Made by a program: the position numbers and the translations under genes. Shown piece after piece: positions 44,176-51,811 of a DNA stretch of 64,000 nt. How positions within the stretch are numbered: position 1 is the first letter of the stretch; the number at the start of each line of letters is the position of its first letter. The notes under the pieces are model-generated. The model ran no database searches, was not told the DNA's origin, and was given only the letters and a program-made list of their open reading frames with translations. The DNA is from Syntrophomonadaceae bacterium (GTDB taxonomy: Bacteria > Bacillota > DSM-12270 > Thermacetogeniales > Thermacetogeniaceae), in assembly GCA_012840385.1 (NCBI GenBank), contig DULK01000093.1, positions 62,001-126,000 on the forward strand. The letters run 5' to 3'.

Positions 44176-46359
44176 ATGGGCAGGGAACCCAAAATCATTT
44201 TTGCCCTCGACACAGGTACACGAACTGTAGTGGGGCTGGTAGCGGAGATCAGTCCCGAAGGTGCGCGCGTGCTCGCCGTTGCGGTGGAGGAACATCGCAG
44301 CAGAGCAATGCTGGATGGACAGATCCATGATATAGAAAAAGTGGCAGGAGTTGTATTGAAAATAAAACAGCAGCTTGAGCAGAAGTTGGGTTTTTCATTG
44401 AAAAAGGTAGCGGTTGCCGCAGCAGGCCGGGCTTTAGTTACGATGCGCCAGGCGGTTGCCCAGGAGGTCTCACCATGGCATGAAATTAAAGAGGAGCAGG
44501 TCAGAAGTCTAGAACTGGAAGCGATCAGAAAAGCCCAGCAATTCCTTGTAAAGAGCAAAGAAATCAAGGACAAGTATTACTGCGTGGGGTATAGTGTTGT
44601 CTCATACCAGCTCGACGAACAGAGGATCGGGAACCCGGTGGGGCAAAGGGGGAAATTGCTTGGTGTAGAACTGATTGCGACGTTTCTGCCTCAGATTGTG
44701 GTGGATTCACTGATTGCAGTTTTGGAACGCGCTGGACTGGAAGTGGATGTGATGACCCTCGAACCGATCGCCGCTCTGGAGTTTGTTGTACCACCTACGA
44801 TGCGTCAGTTAAATATTGCCCTGGTTGATATCGGGGCCGGTACCTCCGATATAGCAATTACAGCAAACGGTAGCGTTATTGCTTTTGCAATGGTTCCCCT
44901 GGCGGGAGACGAAGTAACAGAGCAATTGTGCAGTTCGTACCTCCTGGATTTTATGGTAGGAGAAAAAGTCAAGCGCAAGTTAAAAGATGGAGGCGTTTTG
45001 TCTTTTAAGGATATTCTAGGTATAAAGCATAAAATCCCGAGCGAAGAAATAATCGAGTCTATCAAAGAAACGGTCAAAGAAATAGCTTTTCAAATCGGAA
45101 ACACTATTCTTAACCTGAACGGGGGCCCGCCCCAGGCGGTGATCTGTATAGGTGGGGGTAGCCTTACTCCTTGTCTTACCGAGGAACTGGCGAGAATACT
45201 GGGGCTTCCCGGGCACCGGGTCGCCGTGCGGCCTGCCGAGGGTGTGGGATCTATCAAGGGCTTAAGCCGCAGCCTGGCAGGCCCTGACGGGGTTACTCCG
45301 TTAGGAATAGCTCTCATGGCAGCCCGTCCGCAGGCTCTTGGTTTGGCCCAGGTTGAGGTTAACGACAGGACCGTGCGGTTATTTCGAGGGGAAAATGCCA
45401 CTGTGGCTGATGCTTTACTGGCGGCGGGAATGGGTTTTTCCGAATTGTACGGCAGGCCGGGACGCAACCTTACTGTTGAAGTAAACGGAGAATTGCAGAT
45501 AATCAAGGGTAACACAGGAGAGCCTGCGGAGATTTATCTAAACGGGGATAAGGCTGAATTGGATACACCTCTTCCGCCTGGCGCAGTAATCAAAGTGGGG
45601 GAGCCAAAACCCGGTTGTGACGCTAAAGCTGTAATAAGAGATGTGCTCCCGTCGAACCTACCGGTTATTAACATTCTTTATAATGGTGAATCAAAGGCAC
45701 TGGGACCGGTTATTTTTATGAATGGTCAAAGAGCAACACTGGATACGGTTATTGAGGATCATGCAGTGATTACCTGGCATCCGGTCAGAACAATACAGGA
45801 CGCCCTTCTTTCTTTAGGTTTTTCGGAAGCTCAACTCTCTCCGAATAAGTTACACTTGTTCTTTAACGGGGAACAAAAAGAAATCAGTTTGCGTCCCTTC
45901 CGGATCTATAAAAATCGTTCAATCGCCGATCTTTCTGATACGATCGGCGAGGGGGATGAACTGAGCTATGAACCGTTTACCCCTCTACTCCGTGTCGGTG
46001 ACTTGTTGAATCAAGAGAATTGCGACTTTCCTGAGGATGAGATAAACGTTTTTGTTAATGGAGAATCAGTTGTCTTAAAAGGATACGGGATGCGTATTTT
46101 AAAAAACGGGATCAGGGTTGACAGGGATGAAGCGGTCGAGGACGGTGACGAGATCCAGGTGTCAAGGGATCCCGAGATCGTGCCCATTTTTGCAGATATC
46201 TTCAATTTTATTGATGTCGAGCGGACTCCGCCAAGCGCGACCGCGCGCCTGGTGATGCTTTTGAATGGACAGGAAGCCCAGTTTACGACACCAATCAAGG
46301 ATGGGGATAAAATTCGCATTTATTGGAAGGACGTAAGCAAGGTAGCGGAGAAACTATAA
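44176..46359 (+). CDS. Long FtsA/PilM-like ATPase with repeated C-terminal domains
   Basis: 727 residues. Residues about 7-395 are an actin/Hsp70-fold ATPase of the FtsA type: phosphate-1 IFALDTGTRTVVGLV, phosphate-2 IALVDIGAGTSDIAI and the adenosine loop ICIGGGSLTPCLTEELA. FtsA is normally about 420 residues; here about 330 more follow. That tail contains roughly five similar units built as hydrophobic-NG-x5-7-L-x5-GD-x-I (IYLNGDKAELD, IFMNGQRATLD, LFFNGEQKEI, VFVNGESVVLK, MLLNGQEAQFT), suggestive of small beta-grasp-like domains. No clear membrane helix is seen. The role is unknown; division or envelope work is possible. The ribosome site before ATG 44176 is weak. Confidence 0.75.
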   Translation: MGREPKIIFALDTGTRTVVGLVAEISPEGARVLAVAVEEHRSRAMLDGQIHDIEKVAGVVLKIKQQLEQKLGFSLKKVAVAAAGRALVTMRQAVAQEVSPWHEIKEEQVRSLELEAIRKAQQFLVKSKEIKDKYYCVGYSVVSYQLDEQRIGNPVGQRGKLLGVELIATFLPQIVVDSLIAVLERAGLEVDVMTLEPIAALEFVVPPTMRQLNIALVDIGAGTSDIAITANGSVIAFAMVPLAGDEVTEQLCSSYLLDFMVGEKVKRKLKDGGVLSFKDILGIKHKIPSEEIIESIKETVKEIAFQIGNTILNLNGGPPQAVICIGGGSLTPCLTEELARILGLPGHRVAVRPAEGVGSIKGLSRSLAGPDGVTPLGIALMAARPQALGLAQVEVNDRTVRLFRGENATVADALLAAGMGFSELYGRPGRNLTVEVNGELQIIKGNTGEPAEIYLNGDKAELDTPLPPGAVIKVGEPKPGCDAKAVIRDVLPSNLPVINILYNGESKALGPVIFMNGQRATLDTVIEDHAVITWHPVRTIQDALLSLGFSEAQLSPNKLHLFFNGEQKEISLRPFRIYKNRSIADLSDTIGEGDELSYEPFTPLLRVGDLLNQENCDFPEDEINVFVNGESVVLKGYGMRILKNGIRVDRDEAVEDGDEIQVSRDPEIVPIFADIFNFIDVERTPPSATARLVMLLNGQEAQFTTPIKDGDKIRIYWKDVSKVAEKL

Positions 46360-46390
46360 CCCGCATTTTAGATCAACCTCCGTGCATCAC

Positions 46391-46419
46391 TTGACAGTTA
46401 TGATCATTCGTGTTATTTT
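46391..46419 (+). promoter_or_regulatory. Sigma-A promoter of tRNA-Leu
   Basis: TTGACA (46391-46396), a 17-nt spacer and TATTTT (46414-46419), 9 nt before the mature tRNA 5' end. Confidence 0.7.
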
Positions 46420-46428
46420 AATAGAGAC

Positions 46429-46516
46429 GCGGCTGTGGCGGAATTGGCAGACGCGCTAGACTCAGGCTCTAGTGGTCATTGCGACCGTGGAGGTTCAAGT
46501 CCTCTCAGCCGCACCA
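46429..46516 (+). tRNA. tRNA-Leu (anticodon CAG)
   Basis: A class II tRNA of 88 nt. The acceptor GCGGCTG pairs with CAGCCGC and has A73 and encoded CCA. The anticodon stem CTAGA/TCTAG has loop CTCAGGC (anticodon CAG), followed by a long variable arm and the T arm GAGG/CCTC with TTCAAGT. It reads CUG. A terminator follows at 46531. Confidence 0.95.
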
Positions 46517-46530
46517 GGAATAAGATTAAT

Positions 46531-46558
46531 ACCTGCTCGAGGGAGCAGGTATTTTTTT
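46531..46558 (+). terminator. Terminator after tRNA-Leu
   Basis: ACCTGCTC (46531-46538) pairs with GAGCAGGT (46543-46550) around a 4-nt loop, then A and seven T. Confidence 0.85.
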
Positions 46559-46796
46559 GTCTGTGAGGAGGAAAATGCTATAATTAGCTTGGTACTGGTG
46601 AACACCGGCCTTATGATCGTGAGCGGTTTGCGATGGCGACATTGGGTTTGATGCTTTTTGTTGGAGAGGTGGATGATGGAAAGAACGGGGTTTGAGAACC
46701 GGGGACTGTCGGCCTGTGCTTTTATCCGTTGAACCCTGAACTTGCTAAGCTTGTGAAATATTAAGTGTTGTTTTCGCAATTAAAGGAGTGTGCGGG
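46557..46796 (+). promoter_or_regulatory. Promoter and long leader of the UbiB-family gene
   Basis: TTGTCT (46557-46562), a 16-nt spacer and TATAAT (46579-46584) overlap the end of the tRNA terminator. The predicted start near 46591 leaves a leader of about 205 nt with small possible hairpins (for example TGGTGAACACC). I recognise no known riboswitch or small RNA in it, and no gene of credible length. Confidence 0.5.
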
Positions 46797-48482
46797 ATGA
46801 CCAGTAAAACCGGAGGATTGCTGCGGCATTACCGGCACTGGCGGCGCTACAGGGAGATCCTCAACATCCTGATTAAAAACGGGTTGAGCTTTTTTGTCGA
46901 AAGGCTGGACCTTCCAGGTCTTCCGTTGTATCGCCGTCTAAGAAGAGGCGTTGTTACCCGGGAAGAAGATATTTTAAACTTGCCACAACGGTTGTCTCGG
47001 GTAATGAGGGAATTGGGGCCGACCTTTATAAAGCTCGGCCAGTTGCTGAGTACCCGTCCCGATCTATTACCGGAAGAATATATCCGGGAGTTTGCTAAAC
47101 TGCAGGACCGGGTAGCTTCAGTGCCTTACGATCAGGTTGAAACCGTATTCTTAAAAGAGTTCGGAAAGCCGCTGGACGAGGTTTTTGAATGGTTTGACAA
47201 AGAGCCCGTTGCTTCGGCTTCAATCGGACAGGTGCACCGCGCCAAACTGCGCACGGGGCAAGATGTGGTTGTGAAGGTTCAGAGGCCGGGCATTGAGCGT
47301 ACCATAAGAGTGGATTTGGAGATCATAGCAGAAATAGGGAGCATGATTGAACAGAAGACGAGACTGGGTGAAGTATACAAGATATCAGAAATGATAGAAG
47401 AATTCAGCGCGTCCATTATGGAGGAATTGGATTTTACGTTGGAGGGCCGCAACGCAGATATCTTTAGGAAAAACTTCGAAGACGATCCTCATGTTTATAT
47501 TCCAAGGGTGTATTGGGAGCATACGACGCGACGTATTCTGGTAATGGAATATGTGCAGGGTCAAAAAATTACAACACGTCAAGAACTCAGGGAAGCCGGT
47601 TTCAATCCGCTCCAGATAGCCCGCCGACTGGTGGACGCAATGATCAAGCAGGTCTACCTTGATGGTTTTTTTCACAGTGACCCCCACCCGGGCAATTTGG
47701 CTGTTCTGAATGATAATAAAATCGTTTTTATGGACTTCGGCCAAATCGGGCAAATTGACGAAGAGCTTAGAGAAAAAGCAGCCGACCTGGTCCTTGCCCT
47801 GGTAAAGCACAACCTGGACGACATTATAAAAGGTTTGCTCCAGATCGGGGTTATCCATGGGCAACCCAATTTGGCAAGGCTGAGGCGGGAACTAAGCAGG
47901 CTTGAAAGAAAATACTACAGACTCCCATTGCGTGAGATCAGCCTGGGTACGTCAATACAGGAATTGCTGGAGGTTGCCTGGCGTTACCAGATTCAATTTC
48001 CTTCCGAGTTTGTAATGGCTGCAAAAGCCCTGATTACTCTGGAAGCGGTTATCAGGGAACTGGCACCGGAAATAAGCCTTATAGAAATTGCAGAACCCTT
48101 TGCCTCTCGCGTGATCTGGAAGCGTTATGATCCTCGCCGTATCAAGCGGCGTTTCTTAGAAAACGTCGCAAAAACCACGGCAACCATTGCCCGTTTGCCT
48201 TATCTGGCCGAAGGTGTAGCCGAGAGGATCAATCATGGCCAGGTTTCGCTTCTTGTTGAGAATAAGGAATTTCCAATGGTCATCGGGGCATTACGAAAAT
48301 CTGTAAACCGTCTTGCTTTGAGTATAATTCTCGCAAGCCTGCTGGTTGCAGGAGCCATTTTAGTCAGCATGGAGCCTTCCTCTATCTTTTCACGTTATCA
48401 CCTCTCGGAAATCATTTTCGTGCTTACCTTGATCCATTCATTTATCCTTACAATTCTGCTTGTATTTTATTCCCGCGATTAG
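46797..48482 (+). CDS. ubiB: UbiB/AarF/ABC1-family atypical kinase
   Basis: About 561 residues. The UbiB signature KLGQLLSTRPDLLPEEY, the lysine-bearing VASASIGQVHRAKL (Ala-rich loop in place of the kinase P-loop), DVVVKVQRPG, the catalytic-like DGFFHSDPHPGNLAVL and the VFMDFGQIG motif are all present. Two hydrophobic C-terminal segments (LALSIILASLLVAGAIL and IIFVLTLIHSFILTILLVF) anchor it in the membrane. The family supports isoprenoid quinone handling, which fits the quinone genes at 25-29 kb. ATG 46797 has AAGGAG 9 nt upstream. Confidence 0.9.
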   Translation: MTSKTGGLLRHYRHWRRYREILNILIKNGLSFFVERLDLPGLPLYRRLRRGVVTREEDILNLPQRLSRVMRELGPTFIKLGQLLSTRPDLLPEEYIREFAKLQDRVASVPYDQVETVFLKEFGKPLDEVFEWFDKEPVASASIGQVHRAKLRTGQDVVVKVQRPGIERTIRVDLEIIAEIGSMIEQKTRLGEVYKISEMIEEFSASIMEELDFTLEGRNADIFRKNFEDDPHVYIPRVYWEHTTRRILVMEYVQGQKITTRQELREAGFNPLQIARRLVDAMIKQVYLDGFFHSDPHPGNLAVLNDNKIVFMDFGQIGQIDEELREKAADLVLALVKHNLDDIIKGLLQIGVIHGQPNLARLRRELSRLERKYYRLPLREISLGTSIQELLEVAWRYQIQFPSEFVMAAKALITLEAVIRELAPEISLIEIAEPFASRVIWKRYDPRRIKRRFLENVAKTTATIARLPYLAEGVAERINHGQVSLLVENKEFPMVIGALRKSVNRLALSIILASLLVAGAILVSMEPSSIFSRYHLSEIIFVLTLIHSFILTILLVFYSRD

Positions 48483-48540
48483 AGCAGCAGCATAACTGAA
48501 GGTATGTTAAAATATTCACAAATCCAAAACAAAAAATTTC

Positions 48541-48568
48541 ACAAAAGCAGGAAATTTTCTGCTTTTGT
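48541..48568. repeat. Perfect inverted repeat downstream of the UbiB-family gene
   Basis: ACAAAAGCAG (48541-48550) pairs with CTGCTTTTGT (48559-48568) around GAAATTTT. No T run follows, but the stem ends T-rich, so it may be the 3' end signal of the ubiB transcript or a protein site. The remainder of the 48483-48864 gap, upstream of cooC, is AT-rich and shows no gene; I could not fix a promoter for the operon. Confidence 0.55.
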
Positions 48569-48864
48569 AGAAAGTAATATACGCTACAATTTAAATCGAA
48601 GAGTGGGAAAACCGATTCACCGTTCGCGACTCCGAAAGAGCCTATCCTGTTTTAAAAAAACTTAAAGTTGAATAATCTTTTTTGAAAAAAAGGATTTCAG
48701 CAAGATTTGTAGAAGAATACTTAACAATCTGTATAAAAGATTTTTGTTTTAGTGTAAGGCATAAAAGGGGGGAGCCTTGAGTAAAAATCAGTGGGTATGA
48801 GTTTAGTTATGATTGAGGGGTATCCGGTTATCATTTAACATTTATGGTCAAAGGGAGTGTTCTT

Positions 48865-49647
48865 GTGAAAATTGCCATTACCGGCAAGGGTGGAGTGGGA
48901 AAGACCACACTTGCCGCAGGACTAGCAAAGCTCTTTGCCCAAGATGGTTACCAGGTTTATGCTGTTGATGCGGACCCCGATATCAGTCTTGGAACGATGT
49001 TAGGTGTACCTGAAAAATTGCTTGCCGCCCAGCCTCCGCTGATTGAAATGAGGGATTTGATTAAAGAGCGGACAGGAGCGGGAGGCGGCTTGTATATCTT
49101 AAACCCGCAAGTTGACGATGTCCTTGATAAATACGCAATTGACCTAGGTCAGATTAAACTGCTCCGCATGGGGGGTTATAAACAGGTCGGTAGCTCTTGT
49201 TATTGCCCCGAAAATGCCTTCCTCAACGCTGTTGTAAACTCTCTCCTCCTCGGGAATCGCGAAGTCGTCATCTTAGATTTTGGCGCCGGAATTGAACACT
49301 TAACCCGTGGTACAGCGCGGGGTGTTGACCTCATGCTTATCGTTACTGAACCAACGAGGGTTAGTGTCGATACGACGCGCGTTATCCGGCAAATGGCCAG
49401 AGATATGGAAGTGGCAAGGATCAAGGTGGTTGGAAATAAGATACGCACTCCAAAAGAAAAGGACTTTTTGTACCGCTCTTTTAGTGAGGATGAAATCCTG
49501 GGATACATTGATTTCGATGAAACTCTTTGGGAAAAGGCAATGCTAGATGACCCCCGGGGATTGGAAGAGGTTATACAGAAGTCTGTCAAGCAGGTGTTTG
49601 ATCAGGTAATCAGTGAGAGGGGGGAGGTTACGGAAACAAAAGGTTGA
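48865..49647 (+). CDS. cooC: CooC-type nickel-insertion ATPase for CODH/ACS
   Basis: A 260-residue MinD/CooC-like P-loop ATPase. It has the deviant Walker A GKGGVGKTTLAAGLAK, VYAVDADPDISLG, and the nickel/dimer CxC motif in GSSCYCPENAFL. It aids Ni insertion into CODH or ACS in the cytosol. GTG 48865 follows AAGGGAG (48850-48856) at 8 nt; ATG 48844 lacks a site. It heads the acs operon. Confidence 0.88.
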   Translation: MKIAITGKGGVGKTTLAAGLAKLFAQDGYQVYAVDADPDISLGTMLGVPEKLLAAQPPLIEMRDLIKERTGAGGGLYILNPQVDDVLDKYAIDLGQIKLLRMGGYKQVGSSCYCPENAFLNAVVNSLLLGNREVVILDFGAGIEHLTRGTARGVDLMLIVTEPTRVSVDTTRVIRQMARDMEVARIKVVGNKIRTPKEKDFLYRSFSEDEILGYIDFDETLWEKAMLDDPRGLEEVIQKSVKQVFDQVISERGEVTETKG

Positions 49648-49655
49648 TTTAAACA

Positions 49656-49728
49656 GGTACCGGAGACCTCTAGAAAAAAGTTTAGACCAGGCTCCGGGAG
49701 AACCGGTTGTCGGCGGTTAATTTTTAAT
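49656..49728 (+). promoter_or_regulatory. Two hairpins between cooC and acsA
   Basis: CCGGAGACCT and AGGCTCCGG pair (about 49664-49697, one bulged A). A second weaker hairpin, AACCG (49701-49705) with CGGTT (49714-49718), is followed by AATTTTTAA. They could adjust the cooC:acsA ratio by partial termination or mRNA processing. Confidence 0.45.
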
Positions 49729-49746
49729 AAAAGGGAGGTTAAATGT

Positions 49747-51783
49747 ATGCCGAGATTTAGTGATACTTCTCTTCAGAATTCAAAGCCGGCAGTAGACCGT
49801 AAGAACAGAATCAAGGATCCAAAAAACATCATGCGTACTGTGGATCCGGCTGCACTCGAAATGCTCCAGTATACCAAGGAAAATAACATCATCACAGCGT
49901 TCGACCGCTGGTCTGCCCAGCAGCCGCAATGTGCCTTTGGTTACCAGGGAATTTGCTGCCGCATCTGTTTCGCCGGCCCCTGCCGGATCAAAGCTGAAGA
50001 GGGTCCAGGCAGTATGGGTATTTGTGGGGCCAAGGATTATACCATTGTTGCCCGCAACGCCATCAGAATGATGGCAGGTGGAGCATCAGCCCACTCCGAC
50101 CATGGTCGGGAAATAGCCAATGTCTTACTGCATGCGGCTGAGGGACATGCTCCGGACTACACGGTAAAAGATGTAGACAAGCTGCACCGGGTGGCCAAAC
50201 GCATCGGGTTGAGCGTGGAAGGGAAGTCCGATCTGGAACTGGCTAAGGAAGTCGCGGAGGCTGCTTTGGCGGACTTCGGACGCCAGACCGGCGAACCCTG
50301 CACCTTCTTATGGTCTACAATCTGCGAAGGCCGGAAAGGCAAGTTCTCCGAATGCGATGTGGTTCCGACATCTATTGACCGCGCTGTGGTTGAAGTATTG
50401 CACAGGACCCATGTAGGTGTAGACGCCGATCCGGTCAACATCATCTTCGGTGGTATCAAGGCTGCCCTCGGTGACTACACCGGAATGCACCTCTCCACCG
50501 ACCTGTCCGATATCCTCTTCGGTACTCCGAAGCCGGTTCTGAGTGAGGCCAACCTGGGTGTGATCGACCCGGATAAGGTCAACATCATTGTCCACGGCCA
50601 CAACCCGATATTGAGCCAGATGGTTGTGGACACGGCCAGGGAGATGGAGGAAGAGGCGAAGGCTGCCGGTGCCAAGGGAATAGGCATTGCCGGTATCTGC
50701 TGCACAGGTAATGAGGTTTTGTCTCGCAACGGTATTCCTATTGCAACCAGCTACATGGCACAAGAGCTGGCCATCGCCACCGGCGCCATTGATGTCATGG
50801 TAGTAGATGTCCAGTGTATCATGCCTGCGGTGCGCAATGTGGCCGAGTGCTTCGGGACAAAGCTTGTGACTACTCTGCCGATTTCCAAGATTCCAGGGTC
50901 CTACCACTTTGCCTTTGATGAGGCAAAGGCAAAAGAAAGCGCTGCCGGTGTGATCAGACTTGCCATCGAAACCTTCAAGACACGCAAAGAGAGCGGAAGG
51001 GCTACCAGAGTTCCGCAGTTCAAGAACAAGCTGATGGCTGGCTTCAGCTTAGAGGCTTTAATGGATCTCTTCGCTGCCATCAACCCGGACAACCCGATCA
51101 GCGTATTGACCGATGCTATCCTGAACGGCGAGATCGCCGGGGTTTGCCTGCTGGCCGGTTGCAACAACCTCGAAGCGGTTTACGAAAAGAACCATACGGA
51201 AATCATCAAAGGGTTGGCCCAGAACAACGTGTTCATGGTTGGTACCGGATGCGTCATGCAGGCCGCCGGTAAGCACGGCTTGCTGAACTATGACGCCGTA
51301 GAGAAGTACGCCGGGCCGGGCCTCAAGGCGTTCATTGACAGGTTATACGAGGCTAACAAGGATAAGCTGCCTGACAAGCTGCCGCTTGCCTTCCATATGG
51401 GTTCCTGTGTTGACAACACAAGGGCTGCTGACCTCTGGACGGCAATGGCCAATGAACTGAAGGTAGACGTGCCGAAGGTTCCGTTTGTTGCCAGTGCGCC
51501 GGAAGCCATGAGTGAAAAAGCGGTAGCCATCGGTACATGGGTAATTGCCAACGGCATTCCAACCCATGTCGGTGCAATGCCGCCTCTGGAGGGAAGCAAC
51601 CTGGTCTGGAGCGTTGTCACCTGTATCGCCCACGACGTGTTCGGCGGCAACTTCATCCTCGAGACAGATCCTGAGGTAGCAGTCAAGAAACTGGTAGCTG
51701 CTCTTGAATACCGTACATGGAAACTCAGGATTCATAGGAAGGCCGCTGAAGTGTATGAGACCGAGTTATGCCAGGCCTTTTAG
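49747..51783 (+). CDS. acsA: Carbon monoxide dehydrogenase catalytic subunit (CODH of CODH/ACS)
   Basis: A 678-residue homodimeric Ni-Fe-S enzyme interconverting CO2 and CO. D- and B-cluster cysteines lie in FGYQGICCRICFAGPC and GSMGICGAKDY. C-cluster ligands lie in VHGHNPILSQM (His), GICCTGNEVL, CLLAGCNNLEAVY, VGTGCVMQAAGKHG and HMGSCVDNTRAADL. GGGAGG precedes ATG 49747. It works in complex with AcsB, encoded 28 nt downstream. Confidence 0.96.
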   Translation: MPRFSDTSLQNSKPAVDRKNRIKDPKNIMRTVDPAALEMLQYTKENNIITAFDRWSAQQPQCAFGYQGICCRICFAGPCRIKAEEGPGSMGICGAKDYTIVARNAIRMMAGGASAHSDHGREIANVLLHAAEGHAPDYTVKDVDKLHRVAKRIGLSVEGKSDLELAKEVAEAALADFGRQTGEPCTFLWSTICEGRKGKFSECDVVPTSIDRAVVEVLHRTHVGVDADPVNIIFGGIKAALGDYTGMHLSTDLSDILFGTPKPVLSEANLGVIDPDKVNIIVHGHNPILSQMVVDTAREMEEEAKAAGAKGIGIAGICCTGNEVLSRNGIPIATSYMAQELAIATGAIDVMVVDVQCIMPAVRNVAECFGTKLVTTLPISKIPGSYHFAFDEAKAKESAAGVIRLAIETFKTRKESGRATRVPQFKNKLMAGFSLEALMDLFAAINPDNPISVLTDAILNGEIAGVCLLAGCNNLEAVYEKNHTEIIKGLAQNNVFMVGTGCVMQAAGKHGLLNYDAVEKYAGPGLKAFIDRLYEANKDKLPDKLPLAFHMGSCVDNTRAADLWTAMANELKVDVPKVPFVASAPEAMSEKAVAIGTWVIANGIPTHVGAMPPLEGSNLVWSVVTCIAHDVFGGNFILETDPEVAVKKLVAALEYRTWKLRIHRKAAEVYETELCQAF

Positions 51784-51811
51784 AACGGGTTAGAGGAAAG
51801 GGGGAAAAAGC

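Noticed and set aside
46590-46796. 6S-like or other small RNA before the UbiB-family gene
   Set aside because: A good promoter is present, but no long rod-like hairpin or terminator is seen; treated as an mRNA leader.
48590-48660. Possible riboswitch before cooC (GAGTGGGAAAACCGATTCACC and CCGAAAGAGCC segments)
   Set aside because: I tried c-di-GMP, c-di-AMP, THF and cobalamin layouts by eye and none fits; left as unexplained sequence.
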